From Solibacteraceae bacterium (GTDB lineage: Bacteria > Acidobacteriota > Terriglobia > Bryobacterales > Bryobacteraceae), in contig JAJPJX010000071.1 in assembly GCA_021324015.1 (NCBI GenBank), positions 18,414 through 82,413 on the forward strand: a DNA stretch of 64,000 nucleotides, given 5' to 3'. Position 1 is the first letter of the stretch; each line of letters opens with the position of its first letter. Of this stretch, positions 1-7,182 are shown piece after piece. The notes beneath the pieces are model-generated. The model was not told where the DNA came from. It made no database searches and was given only the letters and a program-made list of their open reading frames with translations. Made by a program: the position numbers and the translations under genes.

Positions 1-707
1 CCTTCCACCTGACGAGCACCGCTGAGCACGCCATAGAGGGAATTGGCTACAGCCAGGCCCAGGTCATCGTGGCAATGGACGCTAATAGTGGCTCGGGCGA
101 TATTGGCCACTTTTTCGCGGAGACTTCGGATGAGCGCGCCATACTGCTCGGGCACCGTATAGCCGGTGGTATCGGGGATGTTCACGACGGTGGCCCCGGC
201 GTCGATGGCGGCTGCGATCATCTCGAACAGGTAGGCAGGCTCGGCGCGTCCGGCGTCTTCGGCGTAGAATTCGACGTCGTCGGCAAACTGGCGGGCGAGT
301 TTCACGGCGTCCACCGCCATTTGCAGGATGCGGATCTTCTTGTCGGCGAGGGTCTTGCCGTAGCGCTCATCCTGAAACTTTCCGCTGATGTGGATGTCGG
401 AGGCGCCGATGCCGGTGTGGATACGGGGCCGGTGCGCCTTGGCCAGAGCCTGGCCGCAGGACTCGATATCGGCGGGCACGGCACGGGATAGGGCACAGAT
501 GGCGGGCCCCTCGATTTCGCGGGAGACGAGTTCCACCGCCTCGAAGTCCTGGGGGGAAGAGGCGGGGTAGCCGGCCTCGATGACATCCACGTTGAGGCGC
601 GCCAGTTGCCTGGCGATCATCAGTTTCTCGCGGCTGCCGAGGCGCGTGCCGGCGGCCTGCTCTCCGTCTCGCAGCGTCGTGTCGAAAACGGCGACTTTTT
701 CGGACAT
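1..707 (-). CDS. leuA: 2-isopropylmalate synthase, N-terminal part (runs off left edge)
   Basis: First committed step of leucine synthesis: condenses acetyl-CoA with 2-oxoisovalerate in the cytoplasm. Reading the minus strand from the ATG at 707 gives an uninterrupted frame to base 1 (235 codons) that begins MSEKVAVFDTTLRDGEQ, the HMGL-like TIM-barrel opening with its metal-binding Asp. The metal-ligand motif HCHDDLGLAVAN lies near residue 220 and NIPDTTGY near residue 190. An AGGA lies about 9 nt upstream of the ATG. The C-terminal half, including the regulatory domain, is outside the window. A homocitrate or citramalate synthase is possible because the substrate-selective C-terminal region is not visible; the opening motif and spacing favour LeuA. 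Confidence 0.93.
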   Translation of the reverse strand, partial: MSEKVAVFDTTLRDGEQAAGTRLGSREKLMIARQLARLNVDVIEAGYPASSPQDFEAVELVSREIEGPAICALSRAVPADIESCGQALAKAHRPRIHTGIGASDIHISGKFQDERYGKTLADKKIRILQMAVDAVKLARQFADDVEFYAEDAGRAEPAYLFEMIAAAIDAGATVVNIPDTTGYTVPEQYGALIRSLREKVANIARATISVHCHDDLGLAVANSLYGVLSGARQVE

Positions 708-805
708 GGCGGATCTTCCTCAGTGGCGATGGGCCGTTAGCTCTAAGCTAGCAGCTATCAGCGTACCGCAGGGCCGCGCCTCCACAACCGCAAATGGGAG
801 AAAGT

Positions 806-1699
806 TCAGGCCATAGCGGCCGCGGGCCGGCGCGCTCGGGCGGCTTTGCGGCGCGGAGACCGCGCCGGAGGAGATACCAGTTCGAGCAGGGATTTTCGCG
901 CGGCGTGGAAGCTTTGGGTAGTCTCTGTGGCCAAATCCGCCAGGGTGGCCGATCCCCAAGGGCTGGCCGCCTCCAGAACGCCGCGCACGGTCCTCACATT
1001 CACGGCCATCTGCCGGGCGGCCATATCCAGCAGCTTCTTTTCCGCGTCGATGAAGGCCTCCGCTCCCTCCCGGGCGAGCTCGGCGAGTTCGGTTTTCCGG
1101 GCGGGTTTGCCGTCGGCCGGCTGCTCCAACGCGTGGGTGGTTTCCTCGGCGAACAGGTCGAGCAGCTTCTTCTGGGCGCGGACGACGTTCTCGAGGCCTT
1201 CCCGGGTCAGCGCGGCCCAACCCTTTCCGGCAAACGGCTCGCTGGACCTGGCGGCATCGATCCACGCGTCGGCTTGCCTCGCAGCCATGGTCAGAAAACG
1301 CTGTTGCATCTCGAAAACCACGTCGATGCTGCCGCGGACCAGATCGGCTAAGGCGGCCAGGGGCTGAGAACCGCCCGCGCGTTCCTTGAGGCCGGTCATC
1401 ACGATTTCGCTCTCCCGGCCGGCCAACTGTAACAGCACGCGCTGGGCTGAGAGAAAGTTCGACACACCTTCCCCGGCCAGCTCCGCCATCGCGGCAGAGG
1501 AGGCGGAACGCGCGGCGGCGAGGCGCTCCCGAACGGCGTGCGTGATCGCCGCGTTCTGCCGGTTCACCAGATCCCACAGGATCTGCTGGGTGGCGAAGAA
1601 ACTCCTGGTTCCCTGCCGGGACCACTCCGTGAAGCGGGAGGCTACCGTGGACTCCGGGGTAGGGGCAGGCGCGGGCCGAGGCTTGGCTTTGACGGGCAT
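806..1699 (-). CDS. phasin-like protein with six ~45-residue repeats
   Basis: A 297-residue Ala-rich helical protein, probably coating polyhydroxyalkanoate granules. The same pattern (roughly EG-x4-F-x3-QK-LLDLAARQ) recurs six times, near residues 30, 76, 120, 166, 210 and 258, a period of about 45. Single-domain phasins are usually 110-190 residues, so this looks like an expanded array. The N terminus (about 1-18) is Pro/Ala/Lys-rich and the C terminus (about 277-293) is strongly Arg/Lys/Pro-rich, like the tails of phasins that bind nucleoid DNA. Start: ATG at 1699 after AAAGGAG; a longer in-frame start to 2125 would overlap phaR and is rejected. Divergent from phaR with a PhaR-type operator in its leader. 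The phasin call rests on helical repeats plus phaR linkage, not a search. Confidence 0.8.
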   Translation of the reverse strand: MPVKAKPRPAPAPTPESTVASRFTEWSRQGTRSFFATQQILWDLVNRQNAAITHAVRERLAAARSASSAAMAELAGEGVSNFLSAQRVLLQLAGRESEIVMTGLKERAGGSQPLAALADLVRGSIDVVFEMQQRFLTMAARQADAWIDAARSSEPFAGKGWAALTREGLENVVRAQKKLLDLFAEETTHALEQPADGKPARKTELAELAREGAEAFIDAEKKLLDMAARQMAVNVRTVRGVLEAASPWGSATLADLATETTQSFHAARKSLLELVSPPARSPRRKAARARRPAAAMA

Positions 1700-1714
1700 T
1701 TGGGTTCTCCTTTG

Positions 1715-1725
1715 CTGCACTGCAG
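1715..1725. promoter_or_regulatory. PhaR-type operator CTGC-N3-GCAG
   Basis: CTGCACTGCAG is a dyad that extends to 13 bp as GCTGC-ACT-GCAGC (1714-1726). It matches the CTGC-N3-GCAG element reported for PhaR of Paracoccus denitrificans. It lies a few bases downstream of the predicted phasin transcription start and directly before the Shine-Dalgarno site, a position suited to repression. phaR itself starts 83 nt away on the other strand. Confidence 0.75.
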
Positions 1726-1735
1726 CACTACGCAT

Positions 1736-1764
1736 AGTATAGAAATTTGGCGAAAATGTGTCAA
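1736..1764 (-). promoter_or_regulatory. sigma70-type promoter of the phasin gene
   Basis: On the minus strand TTGACA (1759-1764) and TATACT (1736-1741) are separated by exactly 17 nt, close to the ideal sigma70 promoter. The predicted start of transcription is near 1729, giving a leader of about 30 nt that carries the palindrome at 1715-1725 and then AAAGGAG before the ATG at 1699. Confidence 0.85.
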
Positions 1765-1780
1765 TAATAGAAGCAGGTAT

Positions 1781-1794
1781 TGCGCATCGCAGCA
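1781..1794. promoter_or_regulatory. second TGC-rich element upstream of phaR, possible autoregulation site
   Basis: TGCGCATCGCAGCA forms an imperfect TTGC/GCAA dyad (1780-1795) about 15 nt before the phaR start codon. PhaR proteins are known to bind TGC-rich DNA and to regulate themselves. It is less symmetrical than the 1715-1725 site, so autoregulation here is an inference. Confidence 0.4.
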
Positions 1795-1807
1795 AGGACA
1801 GAAACCC

Positions 1808-2326
1808 GTGAAACCGACCAGCGTGCTGATCAAGAAATACCCCAACCGGCGGCTCTACGACACCGCTTCGAAGCGATACGTGAACCTGGAGGACCTGGCG
1901 GCCCTGATTCGCGAGGGCACGGACATCCAGGTGGTTGACGCAAGGACGGGCGAAGACCTGACACGGCTGATTCTGACTCAGATCATCGTGGAGGACGCCA
2001 AGGAGCAGCCCACGGGTTTGCCGCTGGAACTGTTGCGCCAACTGATCGTGGCCACCGACCGCGCGGGCCAGGAGTTCATCATGTGGTACCTTAAATCGGC
2101 CTTCGACGCGTACCACAAGGTTCAAGAGGCGGTAGAGACCCGGCTAAGCGACGTACGCACGGCAGCCTTTTCCCCGCTGAACAAGGTGAAAAGCCTGTTC
2201 CGTGCAGCCGGTTCCCCGGAGACGGACGACGAACTGGAACAACTGCGGCGGCGCGTAGCGGAACTGGAAGCGCGGCTGGCGGGCGATAGCAGGAAGACCA
2301 CGCGGCGGCGCCGCAAGCAAGGTTAA
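1808..2326 (+). CDS. phaR: polyhydroxyalkanoate synthesis regulator PhaR
   Basis: 172-residue DNA-binding regulator that senses PHA granules and represses phasin synthesis. The N-terminal PHB accumulation regulator domain is clear (IKKYPNRRLYDTASKRYV near residues 7-24, then VDARTGEDLTRLILTQII near 45-62), followed by the second PHB_acc segment and a C-terminal coiled coil (about 135-160) with an Arg/Lys tail. Start: GTG at 1808 after an AAGGA about 11 nt upstream; the longer frame back to 1538 overlaps the divergent phasin gene and its promoter, so it is not used. The divergent phasin gene and shared TGC-rich palindromes fit autoregulated control of granule coating. The next gene follows after 13 nt, so the two may be co-transcribed. 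Confidence 0.93.
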   Translation: MKPTSVLIKKYPNRRLYDTASKRYVNLEDLAALIREGTDIQVVDARTGEDLTRLILTQIIVEDAKEQPTGLPLELLRQLIVATDRAGQEFIMWYLKSAFDAYHKVQEAVETRLSDVRTAAFSPLNKVKSLFRAAGSPETDDELEQLRRRVAELEARLAGDSRKTTRRRRKQG

Positions 2327-2339
2327 GCGAGGGGCGCCC

Positions 2340-3998
2340 ATGGAACTGCCAGACGATTGGGTAGCGGCGCTATGGGAGGCGTTCCCGGCGGGACTGCCGG
2401 GGACCAGCCTGCCTCCGGAGCAACTCGGGGCGATGGCGGACGCCCTAACAGGCAGCGCTTCGAAAGAGGCGCGGGTGCAAGCGGTGGAAGCCGTCCTGGA
2501 GGCCGGTGGACCTGCCTGGCGCGATGTCATCGGCGGCTGGGTCACGCACATCGTTCCGGTCGAAACCCTGGTTCCGGAAGCCGCCGCGCGCTGGCGCCCG
2601 CTGGTGCGAGACGCCATCCAGTTTCTGTTCTCCCGGCTTTCGGGAGCTCGCCTGGCCGCCAAGCTGGTAGAGCAACTGGAATTGCCGCGCGAGACGGGGC
2701 CGGAGGCGCGTTTATTGCGGCTGATTGCGATGATGCCGGGACTACAGAAGATCGGGCAGGTGCTGGCGCGCAACCGCCGCTTGGCGCCCGCGCTGCGGGA
2801 GGCATTGTCGGAACTCGAGAACGGCATGCGCGACGTAACGCCGGGGGAGATCCGCGGGATCATCGCGCAGCAACTGGGACCACAACTGGAGCACTTCGGA
2901 GTGGATCTGGAAGACGCCATCTTCTCGGAAGCCAGCGTGAGCGCGGTGATGCGATTCACCTGGAGGAAGCCTGGACGAGAGCGCGAGCGGGGCGTCTTCA
3001 AGGTGCTCAAACCGCACGTGCCGGGCTGTTTCGCCGAGGACATGGCGCTGTTGGAGCAACTGGGCGAGTTCCTGGCATCCGAGGACCGGGGCTACGGGTT
3101 TGCTATCCGGGACGTGAAGGAAGTGCTGACGGAGGTGCGGCTGCTGCTGGAGCACGAACTGGACTTTGCGCGGGAACAGCACACCCTGCTGGAGGCGCGG
3201 CGGACCTACCGTTCCAGCTTCGGCATCCGCGTGCCGCGCCTGATCCGCCCCCTGTGCACGGCCCGCATCACGGCCATGAGCGAGGAAAGCGGCGTGAAGG
3301 TGACCGAGGCCTTCCGCCGTTCCCCCATCCGGCGGCGGCGCATCGCCGAGCAGTTGGTAGAAGCGCTGCTGTCGGTGCCGCTGCTCTCCCGGGAGGAGGC
3401 CGCCATTTTCCATGCCGACCCGCACGCCGGCAACCTGCTGTATGACGAACCCAACCGGGAGCTGGTGGTGCTGGACTGGGCCCTGGCGGAGCCGATCAGC
3501 CGGGAGTCGCGGCGCCTGCTGGTGTTGCTGGCGCTAATGATGTTGTTGCGGAACGCGGACGGAGTATGTGAAGCGATCCAGGCACTGGGGCGGCAGGACA
3601 GCGGACGGCGCAAGTCGCGGGAGGCGCTGATTCGAGGGGCAGTGAAGCGGTATTTCGAACGGCTCGGGGGAGGCCGCGCCGGGGCCCTGGACGCCATGAT
3701 GCTGCTGGACGAGATCGCGCTGGAGGGAGTGCGATTTCCAGCGGCGCTGTTCCTGTTCCGGAAGATGCTGTTCACCCTGGACGGCGTGCTCGCGGACGTG
3801 GCCGGGCCCGCGGTGCGCGTCGACCGGATCATTGCACGGGACTTTCTCACGCGCTGGGTGGCGAGCCTGGGCCTGTTTCACGCGCCCCTGGCCATGAAAG
3901 ACCTGGCGGCAGCGCCTTGGAGCGCTTTGCGCGATCCGGTACGCGCCTGGATCAAGTCGCTTCTCAGCCAGGAAAAGCCGGCGGCGCCAGGGGCGTAG
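2340..3998 (+). CDS. ABC1/AarF/UbiB-family atypical kinase
   Basis: 552-residue protein-kinase-like ATPase of the ABC1/ADCK/UbiB family, which supports ubiquinone or other isoprenoid-lipid synthesis. Family landmarks appear in order: the KxGQ motif (KIGQVLARN, about residue 138), EHELDFAREQ (about 262), the catalytic loop FHADPHAGNLL (about 355) and VVLDWALAEP in place of the usual VLDFG metal-binding motif (about 372). The Phe-to-Trp change is tolerated in some members. A hydrophobic C-terminal region follows. The ATG at 2340 has GAGGGG upstream and lies 13 nt after phaR, so co-expression is likely, although no functional link between UbiB-like kinases and PHA is established. Confidence 0.88.
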   Translation: MELPDDWVAALWEAFPAGLPGTSLPPEQLGAMADALTGSASKEARVQAVEAVLEAGGPAWRDVIGGWVTHIVPVETLVPEAAARWRPLVRDAIQFLFSRLSGARLAAKLVEQLELPRETGPEARLLRLIAMMPGLQKIGQVLARNRRLAPALREALSELENGMRDVTPGEIRGIIAQQLGPQLEHFGVDLEDAIFSEASVSAVMRFTWRKPGRERERGVFKVLKPHVPGCFAEDMALLEQLGEFLASEDRGYGFAIRDVKEVLTEVRLLLEHELDFAREQHTLLEARRTYRSSFGIRVPRLIRPLCTARITAMSEESGVKVTEAFRRSPIRRRRIAEQLVEALLSVPLLSREEAAIFHADPHAGNLLYDEPNRELVVLDWALAEPISRESRRLLVLLALMMLLRNADGVCEAIQALGRQDSGRRKSREALIRGAVKRYFERLGGGRAGALDAMMLLDEIALEGVRFPAALFLFRKMLFTLDGVLADVAGPAVRVDRIIARDFLTRWVASLGLFHAPLAMKDLAAAPWSALRDPVRAWIKSLLSQEKPAAPGA

Positions 3999-4178
3999 CA
4001 CCGCCTAGCGAGGCAGCGCTTACCATCCCCACCCGCTCCGGCGTGCTACTCTATTGCTGACGCGATGCGAAGTCCGGTGACCTCATGCGGTCGCCCGTTG
4101 CGGCGTTCAGGGACGTTTCGCAAGCCTGCGAGAGTCCCGCCAGGCTTCTCTCCTTACAATTCCTCCCAGGAAAAAATT

Positions 4179-4922
4179 ATGCGGCACACCTCTGCCACCC
4201 CAAGGTCTGTAACTGGCACGGCGCGCACGATGCTTATCGTGCTGCCCTTGGCACTGCTCCTGGTGGCCCTGCCTGTTTTTGGCGAACAGACCTACGTGAC
4301 CCGTTACGACTTGTTTACGGGATATACCTTCCTCGACAGCCCGCGCATCGATCTTTTCGAGAATGGCTTTCACCTGCAAGCCGGCTTCCGGCCGAGGACC
4401 TGGTACTCTGTCGGCTTTGACTACAGCGTTTCCGCCGGCGATCTGCGACTCACGCCGGATTTGCTGCCCACCGATCTGCAGCAGCGGCTGGCCGCCCAAT
4501 TGGGCCAGTTGGCTGCCGCGGGCCGTTTGCCCGCCGGATATAGCCTGGTCGTGCCGGCGCACTCCGTAACCCAAACCTTCGCCGTGGGGCCGCAACTGGC
4601 GTTTCGCCACTGGGAGCAAGTCACGCTGTTCCTCCGCCCGAACCTTGGGGCCATCCACGAGGTCGCGACACCAAAGCCGGGAGACCCTATCGCAACGGGT
4701 ATCGTGCAGCAACTGGCGCCCGCCGGCAAGAAGACCGACTGGACGCCCGTTTACGGATTCGGCGGCGGCTTCGATTACCTCTTCTCCAAACACGTGGCCG
4801 TCCGATTCCAGGCGGACCTGGTTTACGATCACCTGTTCAACGATATTTTGAAGGACGGCCGCTGGACCGTGCGCTTCTCGGTCGGTCCATGCTTCAACTT
4901 CGGCAGGAACATCGCGAAGTGA
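4179..4922 (+). CDS. outer-membrane beta-barrel protein of unknown function
   Basis: 247 residues. A signal peptide is visible: basic start, hydrophobic LIVLPLALLLVALPVFG, cleavage near residue 37. The mature part alternates hydrophobic and polar residues with many aromatic strand ends (YVTRYDLFTGYTFLDSP, VTLFLRPNLGAI, WTVRFSVGPCFNFGRN), like OmpA-type or OMP_b-brl barrels. The ATG at 4179 has AGGA 8 nt upstream; the longer frame to 4065 would put about 38 residues before the signal sequence. The preceding 180 nt hold no gene. It converges on the GMC oxidoreductase gene with a 6-nt gap. No specific substrate can be proposed. Confidence 0.75.
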   Translation: MRHTSATPRSVTGTARTMLIVLPLALLLVALPVFGEQTYVTRYDLFTGYTFLDSPRIDLFENGFHLQAGFRPRTWYSVGFDYSVSAGDLRLTPDLLPTDLQQRLAAQLGQLAAAGRLPAGYSLVVPAHSVTQTFAVGPQLAFRHWEQVTLFLRPNLGAIHEVATPKPGDPIATGIVQQLAPAGKKTDWTPVYGFGGGFDYLFSKHVAVRFQADLVYDHLFNDILKDGRWTVRFSVGPCFNFGRNIAK

Positions 4923-4928
4923 GCCGGC

Positions 4929-6572
4929 CTAGGTCTCGGGGCTGTCGCTCCACGGATTCTCGGAAGCAGCCGGAATAAAGCTTAGGGCCCGCTCGGTGAG
5001 CGCGCAAATGGTGAGGCTGGGATTCACTCCCAGGTTTGCCGAGATGGCGGAGCCGTCGCAGACGTACATGTTCCGGTAGCCGAAGACGCGATGGCGGTGA
5101 TCAATCACGCCCTCTGCAGACGAAGCGGCCATGGGGCATCCGCCGAGGACGTGGGCAGTGCCGGGGACGTTGAACAGAACCTCGGTAATCATGTTCATGG
5201 GCGTCCCGCCGATCAACCGTGCGACCTTGCGCGCAAATTCGTTGGCCTGTGGGATGTAGGTCGGGATGCCCCGACCCTGGCTGGCGAGGATCTTCCGGAA
5301 GGGCCAAAACCAGCGACGGCGTAGTTGCATATCGATGTGGCCCTCCAGCGTCTGCATGCAAAGCAGGATCAGCGACTCGCGCGCCCAGCCGAAGGGTTGC
5401 AGACTGCGCATGGTGCGCACAGGGTGGCGCAAGATGGCGGCCAGCAGATGGCCGAACCAGAGCAGGATGCGCGTCCAGCCGGGCCGGCCGCCGGTGAGCA
5501 GAGTGCTCAGAAGCGCCATGGCGTCGGAGCCAGCGGGGTAACGCACGGCCTCGATGTGGGTATGCTCGTCGAGATACACACCGGAGCCGATAGCGACTCC
5601 CTGCGAAAGATCATCCCGGCAGCCCGGCACACGCACGCCGATGAGCGATTCTGCGTTCGTGCGCACGCGGCGGCCGAGCTGCGAGCTGAGGGCGGGGAGC
5701 GAGCCCTTCCCGCGAAGCCGGAAGAGTAGATCCATCGTGCCAAGAGCGGAGGCGGCAAAGATGACGCCGCGGCAGGTGAAGCGGCGCGGGCGGCGCAGCC
5801 AGACCGTAGAGGGGACGGTGCGGACTTCGTAGCCGTCGCTGCCGTCGGCTCTGCCATTGAGGGGTGCTACGTCGACGACCTGAGTTTCGGCGAAGACCCG
5901 GGCGCCGTGCTTCTCGGCCAGGTACAAGTAGTTCTTGTCCAGGGTATTCTTGGCGTTGTAGCGGCAGCCCATCATGCACCCGCCGCAACCCGTGCAGGTG
6001 GCGCGTTCCGGGCCCTGGCCGCCGAAATAAGGATCGGGATACGTGCGGCCGCCGGGCTCGCCTTCCGGCGGCTGGAAGACGGCCACCCTGGTGCGGTAGA
6101 AGGTGTGCCCGACGCCGGCGGCCTCCGCCGCCCGCTGCAGGATCCGGTCCGCGGGACCGAGGATGCGGTTTTCGGCAACGCCGAGCATGCGCGCGGCAGT
6201 CTGGTAATGGAGCGGCATCGCTGCTTTCCAGTCCGCCAAGCCGGCCCACGATCCGTTGTCCCATATCGAATCTCTCGGGACCAGAGATGTATTGGCGTAA
6301 GTGATGGAGCCGCCGCCCACGGCGCAACCGTGCAGGATCAGCACGTGGCGGAATGGCGTGATGTTGAAGAAGCCCCGCAAAGCGAGTCGCGGACGCCAGA
6401 TCCAGCGCCAGAAATGCCAGTTGCTGCGGGGCAGGTTTGCTGCGGTCCAGCGGCGCCCCATCTCCATGACCGCCACGCTGTACCCTTTCTCGGTGAGGCG
6501 ATGCGCCGCCACGCTGCCGCCGAAGCCGGACCCAATGACAATAAAATCGAAATCGCGGCTCATCCCTGGCAT
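4929..6572 (-). CDS. GMC-family FAD-dependent oxidoreductase with a cysteine cluster
   Basis: 547-residue flavoprotein related to cholesterol oxidase-type GMC enzymes, which oxidise alcohol groups. The N terminus has the FAD dinucleotide fold (FIVIGSGFGGSVAAHRL). The substrate-side region VGGGSITYANTSLVP lies near residue 90, and the C-terminal flavin-binding segment reads VCDGSAISANLGVNPSLTI (about 508-526). Near residue 190 there is CTGCGGCMMGCR, spaced C-x2-C-x2-C-x3-C as in ferredoxins. ATG at 6572 is used; MSRDF at 6563 is an alternative. No signal peptide is seen. A cofactor in the cysteine cluster is an inference. Confidence 0.87.
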   Translation of the reverse strand: MPGMSRDFDFIVIGSGFGGSVAAHRLTEKGYSVAVMEMGRRWTAANLPRSNWHFWRWIWRPRLALRGFFNITPFRHVLILHGCAVGGGSITYANTSLVPRDSIWDNGSWAGLADWKAAMPLHYQTAARMLGVAENRILGPADRILQRAAEAAGVGHTFYRTRVAVFQPPEGEPGGRTYPDPYFGGQGPERATCTGCGGCMMGCRYNAKNTLDKNYLYLAEKHGARVFAETQVVDVAPLNGRADGSDGYEVRTVPSTVWLRRPRRFTCRGVIFAASALGTMDLLFRLRGKGSLPALSSQLGRRVRTNAESLIGVRVPGCRDDLSQGVAIGSGVYLDEHTHIEAVRYPAGSDAMALLSTLLTGGRPGWTRILLWFGHLLAAILRHPVRTMRSLQPFGWARESLILLCMQTLEGHIDMQLRRRWFWPFRKILASQGRGIPTYIPQANEFARKVARLIGGTPMNMITEVLFNVPGTAHVLGGCPMAASSAEGVIDHRHRVFGYRNMYVCDGSAISANLGVNPSLTICALTERALSFIPAASENPWSDSPET

Positions 6573-6650
6573 ATTCCGCTTCTAACCATTCCCGCTTTCT
6601 GGACAACCGCGGCGATGTTGCGTAGGCTGGAAACAGGAGTGTGCGGCCGT

Positions 6651-7133
6651 ATGCACAAGCTGGTTCCGGTCGAAGAAGCCAAGGCGTTGATGAACGAAGC
6701 CAAAGACTGGTCGGTCTGGCACTGGCTGACCGACAAACATAGGGTGCGCGCCACCGCTGACCGGGCCACGGAAGCTCTGGATGAATTGGAAAAGCAGGTT
6801 AAGTCTTCCTGGAACGACGACCTGAAAAAGGCATACGGCGAACTGGAGGCCGAAGCGCGGATGAACGGAAACCCCAAGGCGAGGGCAGCGTACGAGAAGG
6901 CCAAACAGGAAGCCCGCAGGATTGATCCCCAGATCAAGCTGGTGGCCGGACGCGTTAAGGAAGCTGACGATGCCGCCTACGCGGCCCGGATGGACGCCGA
7001 GGACACGTTCGACGAAGCGGAGCGGCGCCTGAGCACCGGCATGGCGCGGGAAGGGGCGCAGAAGGCGATCAACGCCTGGGAACTGCGCGAGAAGGCGATT
7101 CGCCGCGCGGAGGCGGCGGCCCGCCGCGCCTGA
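6651..7133 (+). CDS. hypothetical coiled-coil protein
   Basis: 160 residues, highly charged and almost entirely helical (runs such as EALDELEKQVKSSW and EAARRIDPQ-type heptads), with no signal peptide or membrane segment. I do not recognise a family. It superficially resembles stress or apolipoprotein-like helical proteins. The ATG at 6651 has AGGAG 12 nt upstream; an in-frame ATG at 6615 is the alternative. It is divergent from the GMC oxidoreductase (78 nt between starts) and convergent with fadE (49 nt). Confidence 0.6.
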   Translation: MHKLVPVEEAKALMNEAKDWSVWHWLTDKHRVRATADRATEALDELEKQVKSSWNDDLKKAYGELEAEARMNGNPKARAAYEKAKQEARRIDPQIKLVAGRVKEADDAAYAARMDAEDTFDEAERRLSTGMAREGAQKAINAWELREKAIRRAEAAARRA

Positions 7134-7182
7134 GCCGCCCGACGCAGGGCAGGGCGGACCGCCTGTTTCCGATTCACTAACG

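Noticed and set aside
1538..1807. Long upstream extension of the phaR frame
   Set aside because: It runs antisense through the phasin N terminus, its promoter and operator; the conserved PhaR domain starts right after the GTG at 1808.
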